From Actinomycetota bacterium (GTDB lineage Bacteria; Actinomycetota; Actinomycetes; S36-B12), in NCBI GenBank assembly GCA_027729865.1, contig JAQCBM010000003.1:1-26083 (forward strand): a stretch of DNA of 26,083 nt, given 5' to 3'. The notes beneath the pieces are model-generated. The model searched no databases, was not told the DNA's origin, and saw only the letters and a program-made list of their open reading frames with translations. Made by a program: the position numbers and the translations under genes. Shown piece after piece: positions 16,147 through 25,254 of this stretch (positions within the stretch are counted from its first letter, which is position 1; the number at the start of each line of letters is the position of its first letter).

Positions 16147-16964
16147 TTGTCACTGACGTGCTTGCGCCGCGTTCCGGTAAACCCCGAGCATTCGTGCCCA
16201 CCATGGGGGCGTTGCATGACGGCCACCGCGAACTCATGCGCGTCGCGCGCGAGCATGTAGGTCTCGAGGGAGAAGTTGTGGTGAGTGTTTTTGTGAACCC
16301 ACTGCAATTCGGCGCGAATGAGGATTTCGATCAGTATCCACGGACGCTCGAAGCTGATAGGGCGGCGTGTGAGGCCGAAGGGGTCAACATCCTGTACGTG
16401 CCCACCGTCTGGACGATCTACGGAGAAAGTCCGTCGATCACCGTTGATCCAGGGCCGTTGGGTGAAGAGCTCGAAGGCGCGAGCCGCCCCGGCCACTTCG
16501 CTGGCGTGCTGACCGTGGTGGGGATCTTGTTGCATCAGGTTGCGCCGGACTTTGCGCTGTTCGGTGAGAAGGACTACCAGCAACTCGAGCTTGTGCGGCG
16601 CATGTGTCGAGACCTCTCCTTTCCGGTGACCGTCGTGGGTGTGCCGACCGTTCGGGAAAGTGATGGCCTTGCCCGAAGTTCACGTAACGTCTATCTGTCG
16701 GCGGACGATCGACGACGCGCGGCCGCCATCCCTCGCGCGTTGAAGGCAGGTAGCAACGCTACGAGTGTTGAGCAAATTCGAACTGCGGCCATACATGAGT
16801 TGAATGCGGCTGATCTGGACATCGATTACGTGGAAGTACGAAGCAATGATCTGGGTCACGATGTCCCCGAGGGTGAAGCCCGACTACTCCTAGCCGTCCA
16901 TGCGGGAAGCTCCCGGTTGATCGACAATGGTCCGGTGCACGTGGGTAGCGACGGTTCCGAATGA
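16143..16964 (+). CDS. panC: Pantothenate synthetase
   Basis: The 273-residue enzyme joins pantoate and beta-alanine with ATP. Motifs: VPTMGALHDGHRELM (18-32, with HDGH in place of the usual HEGH), FVNPLQFGANEDFDQYPR, GEKDYQQLELVRRM (141-154), and SSRNVYL (179-185). I use GTG 16143, overlapping the DUF2520 stop as GTGA; longer frames upstream run within DUF2520 and give no PanC-like sequence. This makes the N-terminus short, lacking much of the usual first helix. The stop overlaps nadB by 4 bp. No panB or panD is in the window. Confidence 0.93.
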   Translation: MIVTDVLAPRSGKPRAFVPTMGALHDGHRELMRVAREHVGLEGEVVVSVFVNPLQFGANEDFDQYPRTLEADRAACEAEGVNILYVPTVWTIYGESPSITVDPGPLGEELEGASRPGHFAGVLTVVGILLHQVAPDFALFGEKDYQQLELVRRMCRDLSFPVTVVGVPTVRESDGLARSSRNVYLSADDRRRAAAIPRALKAGSNATSVEQIRTAAIHELNAADLDIDYVEVRSNDLGHDVPEGEARLLLAVHAGSSRLIDNGPVHVGSDGSE

Positions 16965-18634
16965 GCGTGCCGGGAGTATTACAAGCACCCACGTCAGGCT
17001 GGACAACCTCAGCTGACGTGATCGTGGTCGGATCCGGGGTAGCGGGACTCACCACTGCATTGCGGGTGAGAGCGCAAGGCAAGAGCGTGCTCCTGGTCAC
17101 CAAGGCCACCGTCGACGAAGGTTCCACGCGTTGGGCGCAGGGTGGGATCGCGGCAGCGCTCGCCGACGACGATTCACCGGAAGACCATCTGCGCGACACC
17201 TTGGTAGCCGGGGGCGGCCTGTGCAATGAAGAAGCGGTGCGGATCCTCGTTACTGAAGGACCCGACGCAGTGCGTGAACTTATGGCCTGGGGTGCGAGGT
17301 TTGACACCGATCCAACGGGCTCGATCTCACTGACGAGAGAAGGCGGCCATCACCGCAACCGCATTGCCCACGCTGGGGGTGATGCGACTGGCGCTGAAGT
17401 GTCCCGCGCGCTCGTTGCAGCAGTGAGCGCAGACCCCGGGATTGAAGTCGTTGAAAACGCCCTCGTGCTGGACTTGCTTAAGGACATCGATGGTGCGGCC
17501 ATCGGAGTCACCTTGCACGTCATCGGTCCGGGTCGTCGTGATGGCGTGGGTGCCGCACTGGCGCCGGCGGTTGTCCTAGCCACCGGAGGCTTTGGTCAAG
17601 TCTTCGGACAGACCACCAACCCGTACGTGGCAACCGGCGATGGCGTGGCATTAGCTCTACGTGCCGGTGCCGCCGTTGCGGATCTGGAGTTCGTTCAGTT
17701 TCACCCCACCGTCATGTGGCTCGGGCCGCTGGCGCAAGGTCAACAACCACTGGTGTCCGAGGCAGTTCGTGGTGAAGGCGCAGTGCTGGTCGATGATGCT
17801 GGCGAACGATTCATGCTCGGGGAGCATGAGATGGCCGATCTTGCTCCTCGGGATGTGGTGGCGAAGGCGATTCGTCGTCGGATGCGCGAGACCGGTGCTG
17901 CCCACATGTGGTTGGACGGACGAGGGCTGGGCGCGGACATGTGGGTCCACCGTTTTCCCACGATTTTGGCTTCATGTCGCCTGCGCGGTATAGATCCAGT
18001 GACCGACCTCATCCCGGTTGCGCCCGCGCAGCACTACGCCTCGGGTGGTGTCTTGACCGATCTAGATGGGCGTTCGACGATTCCGGGACTGTACGCCTGC
18101 GGCGAGGTGGCGTGTTCGGGTGTTCACGGGGCCAATCGCCTTGCATCGAACTCATTGCTGGAAGGGCTTGTGTTCGGACGACGAATCGCCTCCGCCATCG
18201 AGGCCGATCAGCTGTCACGTCGCGTGGTTACCGAGGCGGATATTGATGCCCGCGATACGCAACGCAGTCTCGTAGTGAGGAACGCGATCCGGCGTCAACT
18301 GCAGCAGAAAATGGATGTCGATGCGGGGGTACTCCGCAGCGCCGAGTCACTTGATGAGGCCACCCAGTGGATCGACGCTGCGCTGAGCGGAGACGTCAAT
18401 CGCGGAACGCCGTGCACAGAGGATTGGGAGACGACCAATCTGATGACCGTCGCGCGGGTCTTGGTCGAGCACGCGAAACTTCGGGAGGAGACCCGCGGTT
18501 CCCATTGGCGCGAGGACTACCCGAACGCTGAGGAACGCTGGCGAGTCCGACTCGTCACGACTATGGCCAAGGATGGTGACTTGCACACCGAACGCAGGTC
18601 ACCAGAGTGGGTGCCCGGAAGTGAGAACACCTGA
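16961..18634 (+). CDS. nadB: L-aspartate oxidase
   Basis: The 557-residue flavoprotein oxidises L-aspartate to iminoaspartate, the first step of de novo NAD synthesis. The FAD-binding VVGSGVAGL is at 22-30, and STRWAQGGIAAAL, REGGHHRNRIAHAGGDATG, QFHPTV, HYASGGVLTDLDGRS and GVHGANRLASNSLLEGLVFG follow in the order of the fumarate reductase/NadB family. The C-terminal helical domain is complete. ATG overlaps the panC stop by 4 bp, and the stop overlaps nadC by one base. nadA, which makes quinolinate from the product, is not in the window. Confidence 0.95.
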   Translation: MSVPGVLQAPTSGWTTSADVIVVGSGVAGLTTALRVRAQGKSVLLVTKATVDEGSTRWAQGGIAAALADDDSPEDHLRDTLVAGGGLCNEEAVRILVTEGPDAVRELMAWGARFDTDPTGSISLTREGGHHRNRIAHAGGDATGAEVSRALVAAVSADPGIEVVENALVLDLLKDIDGAAIGVTLHVIGPGRRDGVGAALAPAVVLATGGFGQVFGQTTNPYVATGDGVALALRAGAAVADLEFVQFHPTVMWLGPLAQGQQPLVSEAVRGEGAVLVDDAGERFMLGEHEMADLAPRDVVAKAIRRRMRETGAAHMWLDGRGLGADMWVHRFPTILASCRLRGIDPVTDLIPVAPAQHYASGGVLTDLDGRSTIPGLYACGEVACSGVHGANRLASNSLLEGLVFGRRIASAIEADQLSRRVVTEADIDARDTQRSLVVRNAIRRQLQQKMDVDAGVLRSAESLDEATQWIDAALSGDVNRGTPCTEDWETTNLMTVARVLVEHAKLREETRGSHWREDYPNAEERWRVRLVTTMAKDGDLHTERRSPEWVPGSENT

Positions 18635-19536
18635 TGCAATACCCCACGTACCGACTCGCACCCGACACGACGGCAGCCTTGGCAGCGGTCGGACTACCAC
18701 CACTTGACGTTGAATCGTTGGCTTTGCGAGCCATCGAGGAAGACATTGGTGATGGGGTTGACGTCACCACGATGGCCACCGTTCCGGTGGAACAGCAAGG
18801 ACGGTTGGATTTTGTGGCGCGTGCGGCTGGCGTGGTAGCTGGCCAGGTAGTTGCTTCTGCTGTCTTCGATGTTGTGTGTGGCGAGGAACGAGTACTCGAG
18901 TTCAACGTTGAAGATGGAACTCGAGTGGAACCAGGGATGGTCGTCATGAGTGCCACCTCACTCACGCACAACCTGCTTCGGGCCGAGCGCCCGGCGCTGA
19001 ACCTCCTGAGCCACCTCAGCGGTGTCGCAACCGCTACCGCTGCGTGGACCGATGAATTGCTCGGAACTAACGCTGTAGTCCGTGACACGCGCAAGACAAC
19101 TCCCGGTATGCGTGCGGTGGAGAAGTACGCCGTTCGAATGGGGGGCGGGAGTAATCATCGAATGAGCCTCGCCGACGCCGCGCTCGTCAAGGACAACCAT
19201 GTGCTCGCAGCCGGCGGTGTGGCCGAGGCGTTCACTGCAGTGCGGGCGAAGTTTCCTGATGTACCGGTCGAAATCGAAGTCGACGATCTGACTCAACTCG
19301 AGCAGGCCATCGACGCCGGTGCTGACCTAGTGCTGCTCGACAACTTCTCGGTCGAGGACATGGTTGAAGCGGTGCGACTCACGGCAGGTCGTGCCCGCCT
19401 CGAAGCCTCGGGAGGGTTGAGCCTCGACCGGGCCGCGCAGGTTGCGGCCACCGGTGTGGACTACCTTGCCGTCGGCGCGCTGACCCATTCGGCCCCGGTC
19501 TTGGATATCGGCGCGGACCTGATCGTGATCGGCTAG
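18634..19536 (+). CDS. nadC: Nicotinate-nucleotide pyrophosphorylase (quinolinate phosphoribosyltransferase)
   Basis: The 300-residue enzyme converts quinolinate and PRPP to nicotinate mononucleotide. The substrate-binding region DTRKTTPGMRAVEKYAV with GGGSNHRMSLADAALVKDNH is intact, as are ERPALNLLSHLSG, EIEVDDL and the LEASGGLSLDRA barrel strands. ATG shares a base with the nadB TGA. coaX follows after 9 nt. Confidence 0.95.
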   Translation: MQYPTYRLAPDTTAALAAVGLPPLDVESLALRAIEEDIGDGVDVTTMATVPVEQQGRLDFVARAAGVVAGQVVASAVFDVVCGEERVLEFNVEDGTRVEPGMVVMSATSLTHNLLRAERPALNLLSHLSGVATATAAWTDELLGTNAVVRDTRKTTPGMRAVEKYAVRMGGGSNHRMSLADAALVKDNHVLAAGGVAEAFTAVRAKFPDVPVEIEVDDLTQLEQAIDAGADLVLLDNFSVEDMVEAVRLTAGRARLEASGGLSLDRAAQVAATGVDYLAVGALTHSAPVLDIGADLIVIG

Positions 19537-19545
19537 GAGTCCCCC

Positions 19546-20316
19546 ATGCTGCTGACAGTGGATGTTGGTAACACCAACACTGTGCTGGGTCTGTTCGATG
19601 GCGATCACCTGATTGATTCCTGGCGCATCACGACCCATGCCCGAGCCACGGGCGATGAGATGGCTCTGACGTTTCGCGGCTTGCTGTCCTCCCAGCCCAA
19701 GGTGACCGGGCTGGCGCTGTGCAGCACGGTTCCCAGCGTGCTTCATGAACTTCGACCGATGATCGCGTCCTTCTTCCACGACATCCCGGTGGTGATCGTG
19801 GAACCAGGAACCAAAACGGGTGTGCCGATCCTGACCGACAATCCCAAGGAAGTGGGGTCGGATCGGATTGTGAACACGCTGGCTGCGCATCACCAGTTCG
19901 GTGGACCGTGCCTTGTGGTCGACTTCGGTACATCGACCAACCTCGATGTGGTCTCGAAGAATGGTGAGTTCTTGGGTGGAGCGCTGGCACCCGGAATCGA
20001 CATCTCGTTAGACGCGTTGGCCAATCGGGCGGCCCAATTGCGCAAGGTCGAAATGGTCCGACCGCGCTCTCCCATCGGGAAGAACACGGTGGAAGCGCTG
20101 CAGTCTGGCGCGGTGTACGGATTCGCCGGTCAGGTGGACGGGCTGGTGGATCGGATCATCGAGGAGATCGGGCCGGTTACAGCAGTAGTTGCTACCGGTG
20201 GCTTGGCCTCGGTGGTCATCGGAGAGTCCGAAACCATCACGCACCACGATCCGAATCTCACGCTCACTGGTCTACGTCTCGTCTTCGAGCGCAACCGGCC
20301 TCAGGGTGAGGCCTAG
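19546..20316 (+). CDS. coaX: Type III pantothenate kinase
   Basis: The 256-residue ASKHA-fold kinase catalyses the first step from pantothenate to CoA. Signatures are DVGNTNTVLGLFDG (5-18), the GSDRIVNTLAA segment, VVDFGTSTNLDVV, GGALAPGI and VVATGGLA. Type III kinases need a monovalent cation and are not feedback-inhibited by CoA, from family knowledge. ATG 19546 has AGGAG 5 nt upstream. It ends the DUF2520-panC-nadB-nadC-coaX run; 68 bp separate it from lysS. Confidence 0.95.
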   Translation: MLLTVDVGNTNTVLGLFDGDHLIDSWRITTHARATGDEMALTFRGLLSSQPKVTGLALCSTVPSVLHELRPMIASFFHDIPVVIVEPGTKTGVPILTDNPKEVGSDRIVNTLAAHHQFGGPCLVVDFGTSTNLDVVSKNGEFLGGALAPGIDISLDALANRAAQLRKVEMVRPRSPIGKNTVEALQSGAVYGFAGQVDGLVDRIIEEIGPVTAVVATGGLASVVIGESETITHHDPNLTLTGLRLVFERNRPQGEA

Positions 20317-20370
20317 TTACGAGCCGCTGGTAGGCGACCTGCTCGTGCCAATCTTCGTCTGTCGATCCAA

Positions 20371-20376
20371 TAGCCT
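20371..20376 (+). promoter_or_regulatory. Putative -10 box of a leaderless lysS promoter
   Basis: TAGCCT ends 8 nt before GTG 20385, the same spacing as for the DUF2520 and 96-residue genes. It overlaps the TTG that would otherwise be the longest start, which argues against that TTG. Confidence 0.35.
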
Positions 20377-20384
20377 TGCTCACC

Positions 20385-21881
20385 GTGGATACACCCGAGT
20401 TGGACGACGATCTGCCCGAGCAGATGCAGATCCGGCGTGCCAAGCGCCAGGAACTGTCCGATCGGGGCATGGACCCGTACCCAGTTCAGTTACCGATTAC
20501 CCACACGATCGCGACCATTCGCGAGAAGTACGGCCACCTTCAGGCTGACGATCACTCCGGTGACGAGGTGGGCATCGTCGGCAGGGTGATCTTCTCTCGC
20601 AACACAGGGAAACTCTGCTTTGCAACCTTGCGCGCGGGAGACGGAACCGAAATCCAGGCGATGCTTTCCTTGGACAAAGTGGGGGAACAGGCACTTGAGG
20701 GTTGGAAGGAACTCGTCGATCTGGGCGATCAGGTCTTCGTGCGCGGAGAGGTCATTTCTTCGCGTCGTGGGGAGTTGTCGGTGCTAGCCGATGAATGGTT
20801 AATGGCAGCGAAGGCGCTGCGTCCACTCCCGGTCGCGCACAAGCCGCTGAGCGAAGAGGCGAGAGTTCGTCAACGCTATGTGGACTTGATCGTCCGTCCG
20901 GAAGCCGCACGCATTGCACGGCTGCGCGTGGACGTGGTTGCCGGCCTGCGGCAGGAATTGACGTCGCGTGGATACCTAGAGATCGAGACGCCCATGCTGC
21001 AGACGCAGCATGGTGGCGCGGCGGCACGCCCATTCGTCACACACTCGAATGCGCTCGATATTGATCTGTTCTTGCGTATTGCGCCGGAATTGTTCTTGAA
21101 GCGAGCCGTTGTGGGTGGCCTGGAGCGAGTGTTCGAAATAAATAGAAACTTCCGCAACGAGGGGGTCGACTCCAGCCACTCACCGGAGTTCGCGATGCTG
21201 GAGTTCTATCAAGCCTTCGCGGACTACCAGGAGATGGCTACCATCACCCGGGAACTGATCCAAGAGGTTGCCCGCAGCGCGACGGGCAGCGAAATCGTCA
21301 CTCGGACTGACGGCACTTTGATCGACCTGTCGGGTGAATGGAATCGCATCGATCTGTATGAGAGTGTTTCGACGGCTCTGGGGGAACAGATCACACCGGA
21401 TACCACTCGGGGGCACCTGGAATCGCTGTGCGATGCCGCTGGGATATCGGTCGCCCCCACGTGGGTGCCGGGCAAACTGGTCGAGGAGTTGTTCGAGCAC
21501 CACGTGCTGCCCACCCTCGACAACCCCACCTTCGTTATGGATTACCCGGTCGACACATCTCCACTGGTGCGTGCGCATCGCACCAAACCTGGTGTGGTGG
21601 AGAAGTGGGACCTGTACGTGGGTGGAGTTGAGCAGGCCACCGGATACTCCGAACTCGTGGACCCGGTAATTCAGCGCGAACGTTTGACCGAGCAGGCGGC
21701 GTTAGCGGCCCGGGGTGATGATGAAGCCATGCGCGTTGATGAGGACTTCCTGCGCGCCCTCGAACACGGCATGCCGCCAAGTGGCGGAGTGGGAGTAGGC
21801 ATTGATCGGCTCCTGATGAACCTCACGGGCTACGGAATCCGCGAGACCATCTTGTTCCCACTTGTGAAGCCGGAGCGCTAA
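20385..21881 (+). CDS. lysS: Lysyl-tRNA synthetase, class II
   Basis: The 498-residue enzyme charges tRNA-Lys. An N-terminal OB-fold ([21 protein letters not shown]) precedes the class II core: motif 1 around [11 protein letters not shown], motif 2 with [11 protein letters not shown] and [16 protein letters not shown], and motif 3 [15 protein letters not shown] near the C-terminus. It has no MprF-type membrane domain, so it is the plain synthetase and not LysX. GTG 20385 is preferred over TTG 20376, which lies inside the putative -10. The argA-like gene begins immediately after its stop. Confidence 0.94.
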   Translation: MDTPELDDDLPEQMQIRRAKRQELSDRGMDPYPVQLPITHTIATIREKYGHLQADDHSGDEVGIVGRVIFSRNTGKLCFATLRAGDGTEIQAMLSLDKVGEQALEGWKELVDLGDQVFVRGEVISSRRGELSVLADEWLMAAKALRPLPVAHKPLSEEARVRQRYVDLIVRPEAARIARLRVDVVAGLRQELTSRGYLEIETPMLQTQHGGAAARPFVTHSNALDIDLFLRIAPELFLKRAVVGGLERVFEINRNFRNEGVDSSHSPEFAMLEFYQAFADYQEMATITRELIQEVARSATGSEIVTRTDGTLIDLSGEWNRIDLYESVSTALGEQITPDTTRGHLESLCDAAGISVAPTWVPGKLVEELFEHHVLPTLDNPTFVMDYPVDTSPLVRAHRTKPGVVEKWDLYVGGVEQATGYSELVDPVIQRERLTEQAALAARGDDEAMRVDEDFLRALEHGMPPSGGVGVGIDRLLMNLTGYGIRETILFPLVKPER

Positions 21882-22385
21882 GTGAGCATCGCAACTATTC
21901 GCCCAGCTCGTACCCATGACATTCGAGTAATCCGTTCATTGATCGACGAGTACTCAGTCGATGGTCACCTCCTTGCCAAGGCCACCGTCACCCTCTTTGA
22001 GGATGTTCAGGAGTTTGTGGTTGCCGAGATCGACGGTGTGGTCGTGGGTTGCGGCGCGCTGCACGTGATGTGGGAGGACCTCGCTGAAGTTCGCACCTTG
22101 GCGGTCTCGGGAGCGCATCTTCGCCAGGGGCTTGGGTCGCTGATCCTTCAGGAATTGCTTCAGCGGGCCCGCAATATCGGAGTGCGACGGGTGTTCTGCC
22201 TAACCTTCATGGTCGGCTTCTTCGGCGAACACGGGTTTGTCGAGATCGACGAGGCTCCGGTGGACCACGATGTCTATGAACAACTGCTGCAGTCCTACGA
22301 CGAAGGTGTGGCGGAGTTCCTCGGACTCGAGCGCGTCAAGCCGAACACGTTAGGAAATCATCGGATGCTCTTGGATCTCGGCTGA
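21882..22385 (+). CDS. argA: Amino-acid N-acetyltransferase, short ArgA (NAGS) type
   Basis: The 167-residue GNAT protein has the acetyl-CoA motif RQGLGS (81-86) after VRTLAV, plus CGALHVMWEDLAE and a C-terminal VAEFLGLERVKPNTLGNHRMLL. These segments strongly resemble the single-domain ArgA of mycobacteria (Rv2747), which makes N-acetylglutamate for arginine synthesis. No amino-acid kinase domain is fused, as expected for that type. GTG starts directly after the lysS TAA with CGGAG about 7 nt upstream. Its TGA lies inside the terminator hairpin shared with ppc. Confidence 0.82.
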   Translation: MSIATIRPARTHDIRVIRSLIDEYSVDGHLLAKATVTLFEDVQEFVVAEIDGVVVGCGALHVMWEDLAEVRTLAVSGAHLRQGLGSLILQELLQRARNIGVRRVFCLTFMVGFFGEHGFVEIDEAPVDHDVYEQLLQSYDEGVAEFLGLERVKPNTLGNHRMLLDLG

Positions 22386-22404
22386 TCGAGTTTTCGATCA
22401 GCCG
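22379..22404. terminator. Bidirectional terminator hairpin containing both stop codons
   Basis: A perfect 11-bp stem (22379-22389 with 22394-22404) closes a GTTT loop. The argA TGA (22383-22385) is in the left arm and the ppc stop (22398-22400) is in the right arm. Only 12 bp separate the convergent genes. There is no T-run after the stem on either strand. Confidence 0.7.
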
Positions 22405-25088
22405 GTATTGCGCAGGCCAGTGGCGATGCCGTTGATTGTGACGGACAGAGCCCGCCTGAGTTGCTCGCTGGAATCGGCTCCGGACCTAATTCGGTCAAGT
22501 AGTGAGACCTGCAGTGAGTGCAGGGGTAGCAGATAGGTATCCCTTGTTGCGAGCGTTCGACGCAACGTTGGGTTGTTGGCCAGCAACTCCGATTCCCCAG
22601 TGATCTGCAAGATCTCCTCGACCGTGAGTCGGAATTCATCCTCGATGTCGTGGAAGATGCGATGGAGTTCCGTGGGGACGAGGCGATCCACGTACTGACG
22701 CGCCACGTCCAGGTCGGTTTTCACAAGCGTCATGGATACGTTCGAGATGAAGTTTGCGAAGAAGTGCCACTGGTGGTGCATGTCTGCAAGGTCTGCGCCG
22801 AAGCCGGCTTCGCGAGCGGCCTCAAGCCCGGAACCCACACCGAACCAGCCGGGGACGATCTGCCGGGACTGCGTCCAGCCGAACACCCAGGGAATCGCGC
22901 GCAGATCGCTGATGCCGGCACTTCCGTCCGGGCGACGAGCCGGACGCGATCCCAGGTGCATGGCTCCGAACTCCTCGACGGGAGTAGACAAGGTGAAGTA
23001 ACGGGGCAGGTCCGGATCCTCGACGAGCGCCCGGTACTTGCGCTGTGCCTGAATCGACGTGGTGGACATGACCGAGTCCCAGCGCTCGAGCTCTGCATCA
23101 GTTTGTCGTGGATGGCGGTGCAGAAGTGATGCATCGAGGACGGCAGCCACCATCTGTTCGAGGTTGTCTCGAGCCAAGGCGGGCAGGAGGTATTTGTCGC
23201 TGATGACTTCACCTTGTTCGGTCACCTTGATCTGACCGTCGAGCACGCCCCAGGGCTGCGCCAAGATCGCCTCGTAGGTGGGACCGCCTCCGCGACCGAC
23301 CGTTCCGCCGCGGCCGTGGAACAGCCGTAGCCGCACGCCGTACTTTGCGGTGACGTCGCGAAGGCGACGCTGCGCAAGATGGATTTCCCACTGGGATGTG
23401 GTGATTCCAGCGTCCTTATTTGAATCCGAGTAGCCCAGCATGACTTCTTGGACATCTCCACGTGAAGCAACGACCGATCGGTAGACCGGATGCTGCAGCA
23501 GGCGCTCGATGATCGTGTCCGCGTTACGCAACTCTTCAACCGTCTCCAGTAGCGGGACAAAGCCCACTCGAGCAGTTCCGTTGAGAGTGTCGACCAGGCC
23601 GGCTTCGCGGGCGAGAACGACCGCGGCCAGGATGTCGTCTACCCCACGGGTCATCGAGACAATCACCGATTCCACCGGCCGTGCACCGTAGGTATCGAGC
23701 AGCGAGCGCACCGTTTCCATCGTTCGATACGTGACCATCGGAGATACGTCGAGGTGAGGCGGATTCGGGGCGAGTGGCCTCAGGGCACTGAGTTCGTCAG
23801 CGAGGAGTTGGGTTCGTTCGTCGCGGGTCATGTCGTCGTACGCGAAGCCAAGCCGAGTGAACAACTGAGCGATGGCCTCGTGGAACTTGCCCGCGTGTTC
23901 TCGGATGTCCAGCGTCGCCAACGGCAAGCCGATCGAGGCCACTACCCGAATCGCCCGGTCGAGTACTCCGTGCGCCGCTAGCTCGCCGTGGTGCTGCAGT
24001 AAGTCTTTGCGAATGAGCAGCAGATCATCGAGTAGTTCTCGGGTGCTGTCGTAGTCACGGCCGGTGCGGTGCGGGCCGCCGTCAGCGAGTCGCTCTCTGG
24101 TGAGTCGCAGCCGCGTCCACACCACGGTCAGTTTCAGGCGAATCGGTTCCTCGGCGTTGATGCGCAGGAACCGGGGGTCGAGATCGGGAAGGTAGGTCAG
24201 GTCTTTCTTGACCGATTCGCGCAATTCCTCGCTGGCCCCCGCGATACGTTCGGAAATCGAGAGGTCTTCCAAGAGGCGATCGATGTGCGGAACGAGGTCG
24301 AGTACTGCGTGATCGCGCTGGAAGCGAACCACATCCTGCGTTACTTCGGGGGTAACGAAGGGATTGCCGTCACGATCGCCACCGATCCATGAACCGAAAC
24401 TGACCGGACGCGCATCCGGCGGAAGGTCAACGCCCAATTGCGCGAACGCCTGGGCCAGGTCCTCCAAGACACGACCGAGTGGGCCGCGCGTGAGGTCATC
24501 GAGGTAGTACAGCGCGTTACGTGCTTCGTCCAGAACCTGAGGACGCTCGAGACGGAGTTCATCGGTTTGCCACAACAGGTCGATGATCTCTGCGATGTGG
24601 CGCGCGCGTTCGCTATCGCTCAGGTCGTCATCGAGCAAGATGTCGGCGATGCGGCGCAGTTTCACTAGCACAGATCGACGGGCCGCTTCCGTGGGGTGGG
24701 CGGTGAAGACCGGACGCACCGACATGGCCGACGCCACTTGATCCACGAGAGCCTGATCGACGTTCGCCGCGCGCGCGGCGTCCACCACCCGATTGAGCGG
24801 ACCGGCTTTCACCCGGCGGTCATCGCGAGCATCATGTGCGCGCTCGACCTGCTCGGCCACATTTGCGAGGTCGAAGTAGATCGAGAACGAGCGCGCGAGT
24901 TTGGTGGCGGTATCCAGGTCCACTGAGTCCAGGACCGCCGCCGCCCGAGCCGGATCGTTGCGGACGGCGAGACGAACCTCCTCTACCTGCTCCAGTAACT
25001 CTGGCCCCTCCTGGCGCACCAGGGTCTGACCCAGGAGGTCTCCCAGCAGCCGGATGTGGGAGCGCAAACGAGCGTCATCGGAGGTCAC
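22398..25088 (-). CDS. ppc: Phosphoenolpyruvate carboxylase
   Basis: The 896-residue enzyme carboxylates PEP to oxaloacetate, refilling the TCA cycle. The first catalytic motif VFTAHPTEAARR carries His131; SWIGGDRDGNPFVT, the GYSDSNKDAG segment and the glycine loop FHGRGGTVGRGGGP (590-603) follow, and the protein ends in the invariant NTG carboxylate. I start at GTG 25088 (VTSDDARLRSH in the longer frame), because homologues begin just before RLLGDLLG. The frame stays open 81 codons further, but that part would cross the clpC upstream region and looks non-coding. No strong SD precedes the GTG. It diverges from clpC across 166 bp. Confidence 0.95.
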   Translation of the reverse strand: MTSDDARLRSHIRLLGDLLGQTLVRQEGPELLEQVEEVRLAVRNDPARAAAVLDSVDLDTATKLARSFSIYFDLANVAEQVERAHDARDDRRVKAGPLNRVVDAARAANVDQALVDQVASAMSVRPVFTAHPTEAARRSVLVKLRRIADILLDDDLSDSERARHIAEIIDLLWQTDELRLERPQVLDEARNALYYLDDLTRGPLGRVLEDLAQAFAQLGVDLPPDARPVSFGSWIGGDRDGNPFVTPEVTQDVVRFQRDHAVLDLVPHIDRLLEDLSISERIAGASEELRESVKKDLTYLPDLDPRFLRINAEEPIRLKLTVVWTRLRLTRERLADGGPHRTGRDYDSTRELLDDLLLIRKDLLQHHGELAAHGVLDRAIRVVASIGLPLATLDIREHAGKFHEAIAQLFTRLGFAYDDMTRDERTQLLADELSALRPLAPNPPHLDVSPMVTYRTMETVRSLLDTYGARPVESVIVSMTRGVDDILAAVVLAREAGLVDTLNGTARVGFVPLLETVEELRNADTIIERLLQHPVYRSVVASRGDVQEVMLGYSDSNKDAGITTSQWEIHLAQRRLRDVTAKYGVRLRLFHGRGGTVGRGGGPTYEAILAQPWGVLDGQIKVTEQGEVISDKYLLPALARDNLEQMVAAVLDASLLHRHPRQTDAELERWDSVMSTTSIQAQRKYRALVEDPDLPRYFTLSTPVEEFGAMHLGSRPARRPDGSAGISDLRAIPWVFGWTQSRQIVPGWFGVGSGLEAAREAGFGADLADMHHQWHFFANFISNVSMTLVKTDLDVARQYVDRLVPTELHRIFHDIEDEFRLTVEEILQITGESELLANNPTLRRTLATRDTYLLPLHSLQVSLLDRIRSGADSSEQLRRALSVTINGIATGLRNTG

Positions 25089-25124
25089 AACGCTGGATTG
25101 TTCCCTAGAGGCGTTTCCTGGGCG

Positions 25125-25138
25125 TTTCGCGGTGGGCG
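25125..25138 (+). promoter_or_regulatory. Possible ClgR-type site upstream of clpC
   Basis: TTTCGC-N5-GCG is close to the GTTCGC-N5-GCG motif reported for the activator ClgR, which controls clp genes in Streptomyces and relatives. It lies in the 166-bp ppc/clpC gap, about 117 bp before the clpC start. A CGC-N5-GCG match in GC-rich DNA is not rare, so this is tentative. Confidence 0.3.
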
Positions 25139-25221
25139 TAGTACCTAGGAGGCAGCCGTGGTCGCGCCTGGGGCGTCTATACAGGAGAATATGCAGACCG
25201 GGTTCACGGCCCGGTGCGAAA

Positions 25222-25254
25222 TGTTGCCGAGTGTTGCCGATGGGGTGTTGACGG
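25222..25254 (+). repeat. Short direct repeats just upstream of clpC
   Basis: TGTTGCCGA occurs at 25222-25230 and 25232-25240 (period 10 bp), with a degenerate third copy TGTTGACGG at 25246-25254 that abuts the ATG. A 6-bp inverted repeat ACCGGG/CCCGGT (25197-25202, 25210-25215) lies just upstream. Their role is unknown; a 10-bp period would place copies on the same face of the helix. Confidence 0.45.
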
